The notes: generated by a model not told the origin, from the sequence alone. A DNA stretch of 64,000 nucleotides from DASZQY01 sp035548515 (GCA_035548515.1 DASZSW010000026.1:62001-126000), one strand, 5' to 3'. Positions 50,311 to 59,479 are shown, numbered from the stretch's first letter. Numbers and translations are program-made.

Positions 50311-51918
50311 ATGACGGTGCTGCAACAGGGCAAAGTGTTCCTCGGCGCGACCGCTGCGCCGGAACGGGCGCCGCAATACATCAACCTGCCGTTTGCCAAC
50401 CGTCACGGCCTGATCACGGGCGCCACCGGAACCGGGAAAACGGTCTCGCTGCAGGGGATGGCCGAGGGTTTTTCGGCTGCCGGCGTGCCGGTGTTCTGCG
50501 CGGACATCAAGGGCGACCTCGCCGGCCTTGCTGCCGCGGGCGAGCCCAAAGACTTCATCGCCAAGCGCAACGAGGACATCGGCTTCACTGCCGAATACAA
50601 GCAGGCCGCATCGCCGGTCATTTTTTGGGATCTGTTCGGCAAGGACGGACACCCGATCCGCACGACGATGAGCGAGATGGGGCCGCTGCTGCTTTCCCGT
50701 CTTCTCGACCTCAACGATACCCAGGAAGGCGTCCTCAACATCGCCTTCCGCATCGCGGACGAGGAGGGACTGCTTGTCCTCGACCTCAAGGACCTGCAGG
50801 CGCTGCTCGCCCACGTTGCGGAGAAGGCGGATGAGCTGACGATACGATACGGCAACATCGCCAAGGCGACGGTCGGCACCGTGCAGCGGGCGCTGCTGGT
50901 GCTTGAGGAGCAGGGCGGCGCCAAATTCTTCGGCGAGCCCGCGCTCGACATCAAGCAGATGATCCGGACGACCACTGACGGCAGGGGCGTGGTCAACGTA
51001 CTAGCCGCCGCGACGCTGATGCAGTCGCCGCGCCTCTACGCGACGTTCCTGCTGTGGCTGATGTCTGAGCTGTTCGAGGATCTGGAGGAGATTGGCGATC
51101 CGGAAAAGCCGCGTCTCGTCTTCTTCTTCGACGAAGCTCACCTCCTGTTCAACGAGGCGCCGAAGGCGCTGCTTGAGAAGATCGAGCAGGTCGTGCGCCT
51201 CATCCGTTCGAAGGGCGTCGGGGTCTACTTCGTCACGCAGAATCCGCTCGACGTTCCGGAGATCGTGCTGGCGCAACTCGGCAACCGTATCCAGCACGCG
51301 CTGCGCGCCTACACGCCGCGCGAGACCAAGGCAGTGAAGACGGCCGCCGAAACCTTCCGGCCCAACCCCGCGTTCTCGACCTACGACGCGATCACGCAAC
51401 TGGGAACCGGCGAGGCGCTCGTCTCAACATTGGAGGACAAGGGCGTTCCGTCGATGGTGCAACGGACGCTGATGCGGCCACCATATTCGCGCATCGGTGC
51501 GATCACGGACGACGAGCGCCGCAGGGTGATCGCCGCAAGCCCGATCGGCACAATCTACGACAACCCGGTCGATCGCCAGTCGGCGTTCGAAGTCCTTTCC
51601 ATGCGCGTCGAGACCAAGGTCGAGACGACGGTGACAACCGCCCCGCAAACGCCGCCGACCAGTGTGCCGCCCACCGGCGCCTCCCAATCGGGTGGCGGCA
51701 TCGGCGGCATGATCGGCGATATCTTCGGTACGAACCGCAAGCGTGGTGAGCGCATGACGACGACCCAGCGCGTGACGCGCGAGGTGACCCGCACCGTCAC
51801 CAACCGGGTCGCCGGCGGCATCGCCGCGGAAGTTGGCCGCCAGATGGGTGGCTCGCTGGGCGGTTCGGTGGGCCGGGCCATCGTCCGCGGCGTATTGGGC
51901 GGCATTTTGCGCGGGTAA
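50311..51918 (+). CDS. HerA-like ATPase, DUF853 family
   Basis: The 535-residue ATPase has Walker A GATGTGKT (about residues 38-45) and Walker B-like FFFDEAHLLF (about residues 274-283). After about residue 430 a Gly/Thr-rich linker leads to a Val/Arg/Gly-rich tail (VTREVTRTVTNRVAGGIAAEVG). DUF853 proteins are putative DNA helicases or translocases; no nurA-like nuclease is adjacent. ATG 50311 has GGAGGG about seven bases upstream. The upstream in-frame GTG 50296 is less likely. Confidence 0.88.
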   Translation: MTVLQQGKVFLGATAAPERAPQYINLPFANRHGLITGATGTGKTVSLQGMAEGFSAAGVPVFCADIKGDLAGLAAAGEPKDFIAKRNEDIGFTAEYKQAASPVIFWDLFGKDGHPIRTTMSEMGPLLLSRLLDLNDTQEGVLNIAFRIADEEGLLVLDLKDLQALLAHVAEKADELTIRYGNIAKATVGTVQRALLVLEEQGGAKFFGEPALDIKQMIRTTTDGRGVVNVLAAATLMQSPRLYATFLLWLMSELFEDLEEIGDPEKPRLVFFFDEAHLLFNEAPKALLEKIEQVVRLIRSKGVGVYFVTQNPLDVPEIVLAQLGNRIQHALRAYTPRETKAVKTAAETFRPNPAFSTYDAITQLGTGEALVSTLEDKGVPSMVQRTLMRPPYSRIGAITDDERRRVIAASPIGTIYDNPVDRQSAFEVLSMRVETKVETTVTTAPQTPPTSVPPTGASQSGGGIGGMIGDIFGTNRKRGERMTTTQRVTREVTRTVTNRVAGGIAAEVGRQMGGSLGGSVGRAIVRGVLGGILRG

Positions 51919-52032
51919 GCCACGCCGTTGCCGGGGGGCCATCACCGGCCTATCTTCCCCGGCGCGTTTTATCTCGGCCGTTAGAGTCGCTGCACGCGGC
52001 GGACCGGGCGACGGTCACCAGAGGAGCCTGCC

Positions 52033-52638
52033 ATGGCGTTCGAACTTCCCCCGCTGCCCTACGACTACGAGGCGCTCGCGCCGTTCATGTCGAAGGAGAC
52101 TCTCGAGTTTCATCACGACAAGCATCACCAGGCTTACGTGACCAACGGCAACAACCTGCTCAAGGGATCGGGGCTCGAGGACAAGAGCCTCGAAGACATC
52201 GTCAAGCAGAGTTATTCGAAAAACGCGGGTCTCTTCAACAACGCCGGCCAGCACTACAATCACATCCACTTCTGGAAGTGGATGAAGAAGGGCGGCGGCG
52301 GCAAGAAAGTGCCGGGCGCCCTCCAGCGCGCCATCGACACGGACCTCGGCGGTTACGACAAATTCCGCACCGATTTCGTCCAGGCGGGCGTCACCCAGTT
52401 CGGCTCAGGCTGGGCCTGGGTCGCCGTGCGAGATGGCAAGCTGTCCATCATGAAGACGCCAAACGGCGAGAACCCGCTCGTCCACGGCGCGACGCCGATC
52501 CTCGGGGTCGATGTGTGGGAGCACTCCTATTACATCGACTACCGCAACGCCCGGCCGAAGTACCTCGAGGCGTTCGTCGATAGCCTGATCAACTGGGACT
52601 ACGTCCTCGAAATGTACGAGAAGGCGGCGGGCAAGTAG
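52033..52638 (+). CDS. sodB: superoxide dismutase, Fe type
   Basis: The 201-residue Fe/Mn superoxide dismutase has ligands in EFHHDKHHQAYV (first His), FNNAGQHYNHIHFW (second His), and the VDVWEHSYYIDY motif carrying Asp and the last His. Gln in NNAGQH marks an iron-type enzyme by the usual rule. GAGGAG precedes the ATG. No signal peptide is seen, so it should be cytosolic. Confidence 0.92.
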   Translation: MAFELPPLPYDYEALAPFMSKETLEFHHDKHHQAYVTNGNNLLKGSGLEDKSLEDIVKQSYSKNAGLFNNAGQHYNHIHFWKWMKKGGGGKKVPGALQRAIDTDLGGYDKFRTDFVQAGVTQFGSGWAWVAVRDGKLSIMKTPNGENPLVHGATPILGVDVWEHSYYIDYRNARPKYLEAFVDSLINWDYVLEMYEKAAGK

Positions 52639-52660
52639 CCGCGCCGCTCCCGAGCAGGGG

Positions 52661-52990
52661 CTAGCCGTACGGTTGGCCCTGCTTGCAGAAGCCCATCTGG
52701 ATCTCGTTCGGGTAGTCCACCTGTGCCCAGTAGAGCCAGGCCTTGCAGGTCGCCTGCGTCGTGAAGCACGGCGCCTGCAGGAACTGGTCGTTGAGCCGCT
52801 CGTCGAGTTCGTTCTTCTGCCACCCCCAGTAGAGCGCCTGCCATGTTCTGGCGTGGCCGACCTTAGCGGCGGCGGTTAGGCAGCTCATGCCCTGCACGCG
52901 TGGCGGCTGGTTCGCCGCAAGCGACGGCGTTGAGAATGCGCCGCCTAGGCACAGCGCCAGTCCGGCAGCGATGGCAACGGATTTCCGCAT
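52661..52990 (-). CDS. small secreted protein with Cys residues
   Basis: The 109-residue product has a signal peptide (MRKSVAIAAGLALCLGGAFS, cut near residue 25). The mature part has four Cys (MSCLTAA, APCFTTQATCKAW and GFCKQG), probably disulphide-paired, with repeated W-Q-A-L-Y-W-G-W aromatic residues. GGGAG lies eight bases upstream of ATG 52990. No family recognised; the Cys pattern suggests a periplasmic protein. Confidence 0.7.
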   Translation of the reverse strand: MRKSVAIAAGLALCLGGAFSTPSLAANQPPRVQGMSCLTAAAKVGHARTWQALYWGWQKNELDERLNDQFLQAPCFTTQATCKAWLYWAQVDYPNEIQMGFCKQGQPYG

Positions 52991-53057
52991 CGTCTTCACT
53001 CCCATTTTGGATGCGCCCAACGTCATAACGCCGGCAGCGTACTTCTGTTCTGCGCCG

Positions 53058-55175
53058 TCAGGTCACTCCGACCGCTTTGAGAGCAAAAGCGGTGGCGAAC
53101 GCCGTCTCGTGCAGCCGGTCGAAGCGGCCGGATGCGCCGGCGTGTCCGGCATCCATGTTGGTCCGGAACACAATCTGCTTGGCATCCGTCTTGGTGGCGC
53201 GAAGTTTCGCCACCCACTTGGCCGGTTCCCAGTACGTGACCCGCGGGTCGGACAGCCCCGCCAGCGCCAGGATCGCCGGATATGCCTGCGCCCGCACGTT
53301 GTCGTACGGCGAATAGGCGGCGATCCGCTGGTAGTCGTCCGCACTTTCGATCGGATTGCCCCACTCAGGCCATTCCGGCGGCGTCAGCGGCAGCGTTGCG
53401 TCGAGCATGGTGTTCAGCGTGTCGACGAACGGCACCTCGGCGATGAGGCCGGCGAACAGCTCCGGCGCCATGTTGGCGACGGCGCCGATCAGCAGCCCGC
53501 CCGCCGACCCGCCCCAGCCCACGATCCGTCCCTTTGACGTGAACTTCGCGTCGATGAGGTACCGGGCCGCTGCGATGAAATCGGTGAAGGTATTGACCTT
53601 GTTCTCGCGGCGTCCGTCGGCATACCAGCGGTAGCCCTTGTCCTTGCCACCGCGAATGTGCGCGATGGCGTAGACGAAGCCGCGATCCACCAGCGACAGC
53701 CGCGTGATGCCAAAAGCCGCGGGGATTGAGATGCCATATGCGCCATAGCCGTAGAGCAGCAGAGGAGCGGAGCCATCGAGCTGCGTGCCCTTCCGGAACA
53801 GCAGGGAAATCGGAACGGTCTCGCCGTCCTCGGCCGGCGCAAAGACGCGTCGCGTCACGTAGTCGTCGGGGTTGTGACCGGACGGCACTTCTTCTTCCTT
53901 GAGCAGGACGCGCGTCCGGGTCGCCATGTCGTAGTCGTAGATGCGGGCCGGCGTCGTCATCGACGAGTAGGTGAAGCGAAGCGTCGTCGTGTCGAACTCG
54001 AAGCCGTCCATCGTGCCGAGCGAGTAGGCTTCCTCGTCGAAGGCTATGGCATGTTCGACGCCGCTCTGGAGGTGCCGGATCACGATCCTCGGCAACGACG
54101 ACTCGCGTTCCAGGCGGACGAGATGATCCCGATAGACCGTGAAATCCAGGATCAGACGCCCCGGCTGGTGAGGGATGAGATCGCGCCAGTCGCTCCGGTT
54201 CGAGGTGGCAAGCGGCGCTGTCATGATCTTGAAGTCTTCCGCGCCGTCGGTATTGGTAAGCAGATAGAAGCGGTCGCCGTTGTGGCCGAGCGAATATTCG
54301 AGCCCCACCTGGCGTGGAGCTATGAGGCGCGGGGCGGCGGCGGGATCGTCGGCATCGATGATGCGCACTTCCGACGTCTCGTGGTCGTGCGTGTCGATAA
54401 CGATGAACTTGCGCGATTGCGTCTTGCCGACGGAAATGAAGAAGCCGGGATCAGCTTCTTCGTAGACCGCAACATCGTCGGCCGGATCAGTGCCAACCAC
54501 ATGGCGGAACACCTTTGCCGGGCGATGATTGGCGTCGATCCAAACGTAGAAGAGGGTGCGGCCGTCATTCGCCCAGACGGCGCCGCCGCTGGTCTCCTCG
54601 ATCTTGTCCACGAGGTCTTGGCCGGTCTCGGCATTGCGCAGGTGCAGCGTGAAATACTCGTGCCCCTTCTCGTCTGTCGCATACGCCACAAGCTTGTGGT
54701 CCGGACTGTGCGAGAAGCCGCCGAGGCGGAAGTTCGCCTTGCCCGCGGCCATCCTGTTCGCATCGAGCATGACATGCGGGTCACTGCCATCCCGGCGTGA
54801 ACGCAGGACCATGGGGTGTTCGGCACCATGCTCGTAGCGGGTTGAGTAGGCGTAGGCGCCGTCCGGGGAGGGGACCGACGAATCGTCTTCCTTGATGCGA
54901 CCGCGCATCTCCTTGAACAGCGCGAGGCGCAGGCCCTCGACGTCCGCCATCTCGTGAGCGGCGTACGCGTTCTCGGCTTCGAGGTATGCGCGGATGTCCG
55001 GCGCCAGAACGGATGGATCGCGCATCACGGCCTGCCAGTTCTCCGCGCGCAGCCACGCGTAGTTGTCCGTGCGCGCGATGTTGTGGTGACTGGTCGTGAC
55101 CGGACGCTTTTCGGCGACCGGAGGCTTCATCAATCCGGCACCGGCGCCGGGAAAGCCTGCCTCGCGTGTCGCCAT
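53058..55175 (-). CDS. ptrB: oligopeptidase B-like prolyl-oligopeptidase-family protease
   Basis: The 705-residue serine peptidase (S9A family) has an N-terminal beta-propeller, then an alpha/beta hydrolase. The nucleophile is in GWGGSAGGLLIG (Ser, G-x-S-x-G-G), Asp lies in LSDPRVTYWEP and His in NMDAGHAGASGRF. Length is typical of oligopeptidase B, which cuts after Arg or Lys in short peptides. It lies alone, leftward, next to the MucR gene on the other side of a 0.3-kb gap. Confidence 0.92.
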   Translation of the reverse strand: MATREAGFPGAGAGLMKPPVAEKRPVTTSHHNIARTDNYAWLRAENWQAVMRDPSVLAPDIRAYLEAENAYAAHEMADVEGLRLALFKEMRGRIKEDDSSVPSPDGAYAYSTRYEHGAEHPMVLRSRRDGSDPHVMLDANRMAAGKANFRLGGFSHSPDHKLVAYATDEKGHEYFTLHLRNAETGQDLVDKIEETSGGAVWANDGRTLFYVWIDANHRPAKVFRHVVGTDPADDVAVYEEADPGFFISVGKTQSRKFIVIDTHDHETSEVRIIDADDPAAAPRLIAPRQVGLEYSLGHNGDRFYLLTNTDGAEDFKIMTAPLATSNRSDWRDLIPHQPGRLILDFTVYRDHLVRLERESSLPRIVIRHLQSGVEHAIAFDEEAYSLGTMDGFEFDTTTLRFTYSSMTTPARIYDYDMATRTRVLLKEEEVPSGHNPDDYVTRRVFAPAEDGETVPISLLFRKGTQLDGSAPLLLYGYGAYGISIPAAFGITRLSLVDRGFVYAIAHIRGGKDKGYRWYADGRRENKVNTFTDFIAAARYLIDAKFTSKGRIVGWGGSAGGLLIGAVANMAPELFAGLIAEVPFVDTLNTMLDATLPLTPPEWPEWGNPIESADDYQRIAAYSPYDNVRAQAYPAILALAGLSDPRVTYWEPAKWVAKLRATKTDAKQIVFRTNMDAGHAGASGRFDRLHETAFATAFALKAVGVT

Positions 55176-55502
55176 CTGTCGCTCCGTTTTGTTGTTTTTG
55201 AAGGGTGCGTCCGAACGGGCGCCACCGCCTTATCTGGGCATCCCACCCGTGATCCTCAACGATCGCAGAAGGACAAGGCAAGCGCGCGGAAATACAACGA
55301 TAGTGTCAAAAGCGCTCAGAACAAGCCGAATTCAACCTTAGGTTTATCATCGCCAGCCCAGAAAAGGCTGAGCGCTGGCAAATTGAACAAGAAGAAGGCA
55401 AAGTCATTTGGCGGCCTGAACTTGTTTTGAACGGGCCAAAGCCTTATAGGCACTTGCCGCCGACTAGTTCCACGTCTTCCAATAGAACTTCCGGGTGATT
55501 TC
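55176..55502. other. 327-base gap upstream of mucR
   Basis: No gene seen. AT-richer than flanks, with AGCGCT at about 55314 and again at about 55370 around an A/T-rich core; MucR proteins favour A/T-rich sites upstream of their own genes, so autoregulation is likely, but no exact site is claimed. Confidence 0.4.
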
Positions 55503-55916
55503 ATGAACGACAAGGACACAGGCGCCGATCTCATTGATCTGGCTGCCGATATCGTCTCGGCTTATGTCAGCAACAATACTGTGCCCGCCGCCGATCTGCC
55601 GGCGCTGATCGCCAACGTGCACCGCGCGCTGAACAATACCCTTGGCGGTTCGACCGAGCCGGAGCCGGAGCCGCTGAAACCGGCGGTAAATCCGAAGAAA
55701 TCGGTGTTCCCGGACTACATCATCTGCCTGGAGGACGGGAAGAAGTTCAAATCGCTGAAGCGTCACCTGCGTACGCACTACGATTTGTCGCCCGAGGAGT
55801 ATCGGGAGAAGTGGGGTCTTCCCGCGGATTACCCGATGGTGGCACCAAACTACGCGGCGGCTCGTTCCGCCTTGGCCAAGAAGATGGGCCTCGGCCAGCA
55901 ACGCCGGCGCAAGTAA
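55503..55916 (+). CDS. mucR: MucR/Ros-family zinc-finger transcriptional regulator
   Basis: The 137-residue protein has the prokaryotic zinc-finger domain: YIICLEDGKKFKSLKRHLRTHYDLSPEEYREKWGL-type region at about residues 74-108. Its Cys and two His (Cys, then His in RHLRTH) bind zinc. In this order MucR controls exopolysaccharide, motility and cell-cycle genes and represses its own promoter. Length is typical. GGGTG precedes the ATG. Confidence 0.93.
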   Translation: MNDKDTGADLIDLAADIVSAYVSNNTVPAADLPALIANVHRALNNTLGGSTEPEPEPLKPAVNPKKSVFPDYIICLEDGKKFKSLKRHLRTHYDLSPEEYREKWGLPADYPMVAPNYAAARSALAKKMGLGQQRRRK

Positions 55917-55920
55917 CGTC

Positions 55921-56235
55921 TCACGCCTTGTAAGTTTTCGCGAACATCGCGCGCTCGGCCGCATAGGCCTGGGCTAGTGCGATGTGCCGGTTGAGGTCGT
56001 AGGTCCAGTGTCCGGCGCGACCGCGATTGCGCTCGGCGCGGAGCGCTCGCGCGAGTCGGCGCAGGATGCTGCGCCTACCGGATTCGCTTGTGTCGCTGAT
56101 CTCCTGTGGGCCGACTGGAAGAATACGCGGTAGGTGCAGCTCGCGCTGATACCGCGCGCCTCCGTGTGCAACAAGCCGGTCGAATCCGCTCGCTCCCCGT
56201 TCAGGTACGCCCGTCGTCGAAATCGGTAAGCGCAT
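55921..56235 (-). CDS. small conserved basic protein, unknown function
   Basis: The 104-residue protein is strongly basic. The core ILRRLARALRAERNRGRAGHWTYDLNRH is typical of a small conserved Hyphomicrobiales family of unknown role. GGAG is eight bases upstream of ATG 56235. It converges on mucR with five bases between the stops. Confidence 0.65.
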   Translation of the reverse strand: MRLPISTTGVPERGASGFDRLVAHGGARYQRELHLPRILPVGPQEISDTSESGRRSILRRLARALRAERNRGRAGHWTYDLNRHIALAQAYAAERAMFAKTYKA

Positions 56236-56336
56236 TCCCGTTGCTCCGGCTTTTCGCGAAAGCCGGCAGTGTGGGTGCGTCGGAAAGCCCGGGGATTGCG
56301 CCGAAAGTTATCCCCGCGTCCGGCAATGCGTCTAAA

Positions 56337-56364
56337 TTGGTGTAGGAATTTGATCCTACACCAA
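56337..56364. promoter_or_regulatory. 11-bp perfect inverted repeat TTGGTGTAGGA-6-TCCTACACCAA
   Basis: A 28-base dyad with fully matched arms and spacer atttga, ending 23 bases before the DnaA-like gene. Size and position suggest an operator for a dimeric regulator, perhaps the adjacent HTH protein itself. Not tied to a known family here. Confidence 0.6.
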
Positions 56365-56387
56365 TAGCGAGCATAAGCGGCGGCAAA

Positions 56388-56747
56388 ATGGCGGTGGTCA
56401 TTCAGGCATCAGTGAATACGAACATCGAGCGCGGTCGCGAGGGAGCGGCACGCAAGGTTGAGGCAATCGTCACTGCAGCATTCGCGTTAGGCCCGAGCGC
56501 CATGCGCGATCCGCGACGTGGACGCGCGGCGACGGCATTCGCGCGTCAAGTGGCGATGTATCTGGCGCATACCCGATTGGGCCTGAGCTTCACCGAAGCC
56601 GGGGCGTACTTCGGGCGCGATCGCACTACGGCATCGCACGCTTGCCGGACGGTGGAGGACAAGCGCGAGGACCCGGAGATCGATGCGATTGTGGACGTGC
56701 TCGAGCGGGCGATCGAGGTGTGTCCCGATCTTCGTCCGGCGGCCTGA
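56388..56747 (+). CDS. DnaA domain IV-like HTH protein
   Basis: The 119-residue protein's C-terminal half (FARQVAMYLAHTRLGLSFTEAGAYFGRDRTTASHACRTVED-type region) matches the DNA-binding domain of DnaA, including FGRDRTT-like DnaA signature. It lacks the AAA ATPase domain. In Hyphomicrobiales such a gene commonly precedes a DUF6456 gene. It may compete with DnaA for boxes or act as a regulator; inference. It follows the large inverted repeat by 23 bases. Confidence 0.85.
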   Translation: MAVVIQASVNTNIERGREGAARKVEAIVTAAFALGPSAMRDPRRGRAATAFARQVAMYLAHTRLGLSFTEAGAYFGRDRTTASHACRTVEDKREDPEIDAIVDVLERAIEVCPDLRPAA

Positions 56748-56749
56748 AC

Positions 56750-57457
56750 ATGATTGAGCGGGACCTTCTTCGGACGCTGCGGCACCTCGCGACTCGTGGC
56801 TCGGCCATCGCCGACTCACCCGTACTCACCGAACTACGCGAGCGGGGCTTGGTCGACGGAATGACTATCACTGCGGTGGGCGCGGCGTTCCTGCGGCGCG
56901 CGTTAGCCGGCGGAGACTTCGCCGCTCAGCACCAGGATCGTGGCGCAGTGCACATGGACGACGCGTCCGTGATCGTCAATCACGACGAGAGTCCGCTCGC
57001 CTGGCTCCGCCGCCGGCGAGATCGCGACGGGCGGCCGCTCGTCGACGCGGCGGAATTTGCCGCCGGGGAAAGGTTGCGCGCCGACTATACCCGTGGCCAG
57101 CTGATGCCGCGCATCACCGCCAACTGGAATGCCGCGGTCGCCGGGCGATCGCGAGGCGCCGGCACAGGCGATATCACCGAAGTGGCGCTTGCCGCGCGCC
57201 TCCGCGTCGACCGCGCATTGGCGGCCGTCGGTCCGGAACTCGGCGGACTGCTCGTCGACTTCTGTTGCTTCCTCAAGGGGCTCGAGGAGATCGAGCGGGA
57301 ACGACGCTGGCCGAGCCGCTCGGCAAAGGTCGTATTGCGCGTAGCGCTGTCGGCGCTCGCACGCCACTACGGCCTGGCGGGCGAAGCACGCGGCAATGAC
57401 CGCGCCAGACGCGTGCTGCATTGGGGAACGGAAGATTACCGCCCGACCATCGACTGA
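56750..57457 (+). CDS. DUF6456 protein
   Basis: The 235-residue protein has a winged-helix-like N-terminus (DLLRTLRHLATRGS) and the conserved DUF6456 end (ESPLAWLRRRRDRDG, LRADYTRG, ALAARLRVDRALAAVG and LARHYGLAG). The family is tied to the preceding DnaA-domain-like gene in Hyphomicrobiales, and its role is unknown. ATG 56750 is used because the previous gene ends two bases earlier. The 3' end overlaps sufE by 22 bases, convergently. Confidence 0.8.
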   Translation: MIERDLLRTLRHLATRGSAIADSPVLTELRERGLVDGMTITAVGAAFLRRALAGGDFAAQHQDRGAVHMDDASVIVNHDESPLAWLRRRRDRDGRPLVDAAEFAAGERLRADYTRGQLMPRITANWNAAVAGRSRGAGTGDITEVALAARLRVDRALAAVGPELGGLLVDFCCFLKGLEEIERERRWPSRSAKVVLRVALSALARHYGLAGEARGNDRARRVLHWGTEDYRPTID

Positions 57458-57873
57458 GAGGCCGCAGCTTCCGCCTCCGCACGGATGCGTTCGACAAGCG
57501 AACGCAAACCGTTGGAGCGCTGAGCGGTGAGATGAGCCCGCAGATCCATGCGGGCAAACACAGCCTCGGCGTCGGTGGCGCGTATTTCCACCGGCGTCTT
57601 GTTGTCGAACAACGCCAGCGCCACAGCGACCAGCCCCCGCACGATCAGCGCATCGCTGTCGCCCTCAAAATGTAGCACGGGTGCGCCGTCCCGCTGGGCG
57701 TTGCTGGTGGACAGCCAAACCTGGCTCGCGCAGCCGCGTACTTTATTCTTCTCGTTCTTCTCGCCGTCGGCGAGCGGTGGCATCGCACGGCCTAGCTCGA
57801 TCAGGTAGCGATAGCGGTCTTCCCAATCGTCCAGCAGGTCGAAGTCCGCAATGATTTGGTCGATGCTCGTCAT
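57436..57873 (-). CDS. sufE: SufE cysteine-desulfurase activator
   Basis: The 145-residue protein accepts sulphur from SufS for Fe-S cluster assembly. The sulphur-carrying Cys is in KVRGCASQVWL (about residue 50). ATG 57873 gives the family N-terminus (SIDQIIADFDLLDDWEDRYRYLIELG). Other suf genes are not in the window. A terminator of the next upstream leftward gene lies just before it. Confidence 0.92.
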   Translation of the reverse strand: MTSIDQIIADFDLLDDWEDRYRYLIELGRAMPPLADGEKNEKNKVRGCASQVWLSTSNAQRDGAPVLHFEGDSDALIVRGLVAVALALFDNKTPVEIRATDAEAVFARMDLRAHLTAQRSNGLRSLVERIRAEAEAAASQSMVGR

Positions 57874-57907
57874 GGCCAGCGATATAGGCGCGCGCATTGC
57901 ATCAGGC

Positions 57908-57961
57908 GAGAGAAAAGAAAGAGCCGCGAGCGGAAGTAAGGGCAGTGGAACCGCTCGCGGC
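57908..57961 (-). terminator. rho-independent terminator with 11-bp stem
   Basis: Read leftward: GCCGCGAGCGG (57961-57951), 17-base loop, CCGCTCGCGGC (57933-57923), then TCTTTCTTTTCT. It follows the DUF5330 gene and precedes sufE. Confidence 0.85.
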
Positions 57962-57999
57962 CTGCGGTATGGACCGCAAAGACGAACCGTAAGCGGATG

Positions 58000-58356
58000 C
58001 TAGGCCGCGCCCTCGTGCTTCTTCGGATCGCGCCACGCCGGCTTCATATCGTCGGGGCTGAGCGTTGACGCGCCGCCGTCCTGATCGGCAGCGGGTTTCT
58101 TGTTGCCGAAGGTGTTGGTGATCAGCTTGACGCCGTAGCGCACCTTTTCGCTGAACACCTGGAAGGCGTTGCCGCCCGTGACGCAGACGTCAGGATTGCG
58201 ATCGCAGAACTGCGAGATGTCGCTGACCGCCGCCTGTGCGGCCGACAGGGTCTCGAAAGCGGTGACGCGTGGCGCCTTGTCGCCGGTCTCGCCGTCGGCG
58301 GGGAGCAACAGGATGACCAGCGATAGCCAGAAGGCTACGCGGAGAAGGAAAAACAT
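58000..58356 (-). CDS. DUF5330 membrane-anchored protein
   Basis: The 118-residue protein has a hydrophobic start (MFFLLRVAFWLSLVILLLP), then a periplasmic domain with two Cys (SQFCDRNPDVCVTG) that probably form a disulphide. DUF5330 family, function unknown. AGGC lies upstream of ATG 58356; the longer frame is not family-like. A CtrA-like box lies about 170 bases upstream, between it and the divergent PG-binding gene. Confidence 0.78.
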   Translation of the reverse strand: MFFLLRVAFWLSLVILLLPADGETGDKAPRVTAFETLSAAQAAVSDISQFCDRNPDVCVTGGNAFQVFSEKVRYGVKLITNTFGNKKPAADQDGGASTLSPDDMKPAWRDPKKHEGAA

Positions 58357-58522
58357 GAGCCTGCCCTTTTCAGTCGTTCTTTGCCGCGGTTTTCCGCGGT
58401 CTTGCAGGCGACCATAGCGATGGCCGCTTGAAACGACGTTCAGACGCCTTCGACGATTTGCATCAAATTTTACGGACTTTTTGAGGGCGTGGGTATTGGC
58501 GGCTTTCCCGGTCATCGCGTGG

Positions 58523-58537
58523 TTTAGCGTTCCTTAA
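58523..58537. promoter_or_regulatory. CtrA-like box, TTTA-N7-TTAA
   Basis: TTTA, gcgttcc, TTAA: one mismatch from the CtrA consensus, 43 bases before the start of the peptidoglycan-binding membrane protein and upstream of the divergent DUF5330 gene. Confidence 0.4.
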
Positions 58538-58580
58538 GCCAGATCGGTTCTGATGGCGGCTGGAGCGTGAGGAGCGTGGC

Positions 58581-59471
58581 GTGGCGCGTAAATCTGCGAG
58601 TTCGCGTAAGGCTCGCCCTGCCGAGGGCGATGGCATGGTCGCGGAGCTGATCGACCGGGTGTTCGAAAACCCGGCAAGCTCGGGCGGCCTGATGGTGGTG
58701 GCGTTGACGGCCACCGCGATCGTCTCCAACGCGATGTTCCTCCAGAACGGCCACCATCCCGATCCGCTTTTCTCCACGCGTCCGGCTGCCGCGAGCCGCC
58801 AGGTAGCCAAGCCACTGGCGACCTTGCCGCCGGCCCCGGTGCTACGCCCTGCCGCGGTAGCACCCCAGCCGCTGGTGATGGTGCCGCTCCCCAATCCGTC
58901 ACCGCGCCGCGCTTTGCCGGCTCCGGCCCAACCTCCGGCGCCTTCGGCCGCCGAGATTGCAACGCAGATCACAGCGGCCGTGCAGCGCGAACTGGCGCGG
59001 CTCGGACTCTACAGCGGCGCGATCGACGGCACGTCCGGTCCGCGCACCTTCGCCGCCATCGTGGCATACGAGCGCGCGGCGGGCTTGCCGGTCACGGGCA
59101 AGGCCAGCCAGATGCTGCTCGACGCGATGAAGCAGCCGCTGAAGCCGCAGGCCGCGATCGACACGACCACGACGACAGACTCTATCGCACAAGCTGCCGC
59201 GCTCGATCAGCGCGAGCGCGACCGCGCGGCAAGCATCGCGGCCCAGCAGCAGACCCAGGCCGAAACGCAGATGCATCAGAACTATCGCATCGTGCAGGCA
59301 GCGCTGAACCGGATCGGCTACGGCCCGTTGACCGTCGACGGCCAGCCCAGCGGGGAGACGGCCGACGCCATCCGCCGGTTCGAACTCGACAACGGCCTGC
59401 CGATCGGTGGCGAGGCGACCGACGATCTTATCGCGCATATGATCGCTATCGGCGCGATCAAGCCGACCTAG
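58581..59471 (+). CDS. membrane protein with two peptidoglycan-binding domains
   Basis: The 296-residue protein has a cytosolic basic start (RKSASSRKARP), one membrane helix at about residues 36-54 and a long Pro/Ala linker. Two PG_binding_1-like domains follow (LARLGLYSGAIDGTSGPRTFAAI, about 136-158; LNRIGYGPLTVDGQPSGETADAI, about 235-257). Such proteins may tether the inner membrane to the wall. GTG start. DUF1491 gene follows eight bases on. Confidence 0.82.
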   Translation: MARKSASSRKARPAEGDGMVAELIDRVFENPASSGGLMVVALTATAIVSNAMFLQNGHHPDPLFSTRPAAASRQVAKPLATLPPAPVLRPAAVAPQPLVMVPLPNPSPRRALPAPAQPPAPSAAEIATQITAAVQRELARLGLYSGAIDGTSGPRTFAAIVAYERAAGLPVTGKASQMLLDAMKQPLKPQAAIDTTTTTDSIAQAAALDQRERDRAASIAAQQQTQAETQMHQNYRIVQAALNRIGYGPLTVDGQPSGETADAIRRFELDNGLPIGGEATDDLIAHMIAIGAIKPT

Positions 59472-59479
59472 TTTCGCAG

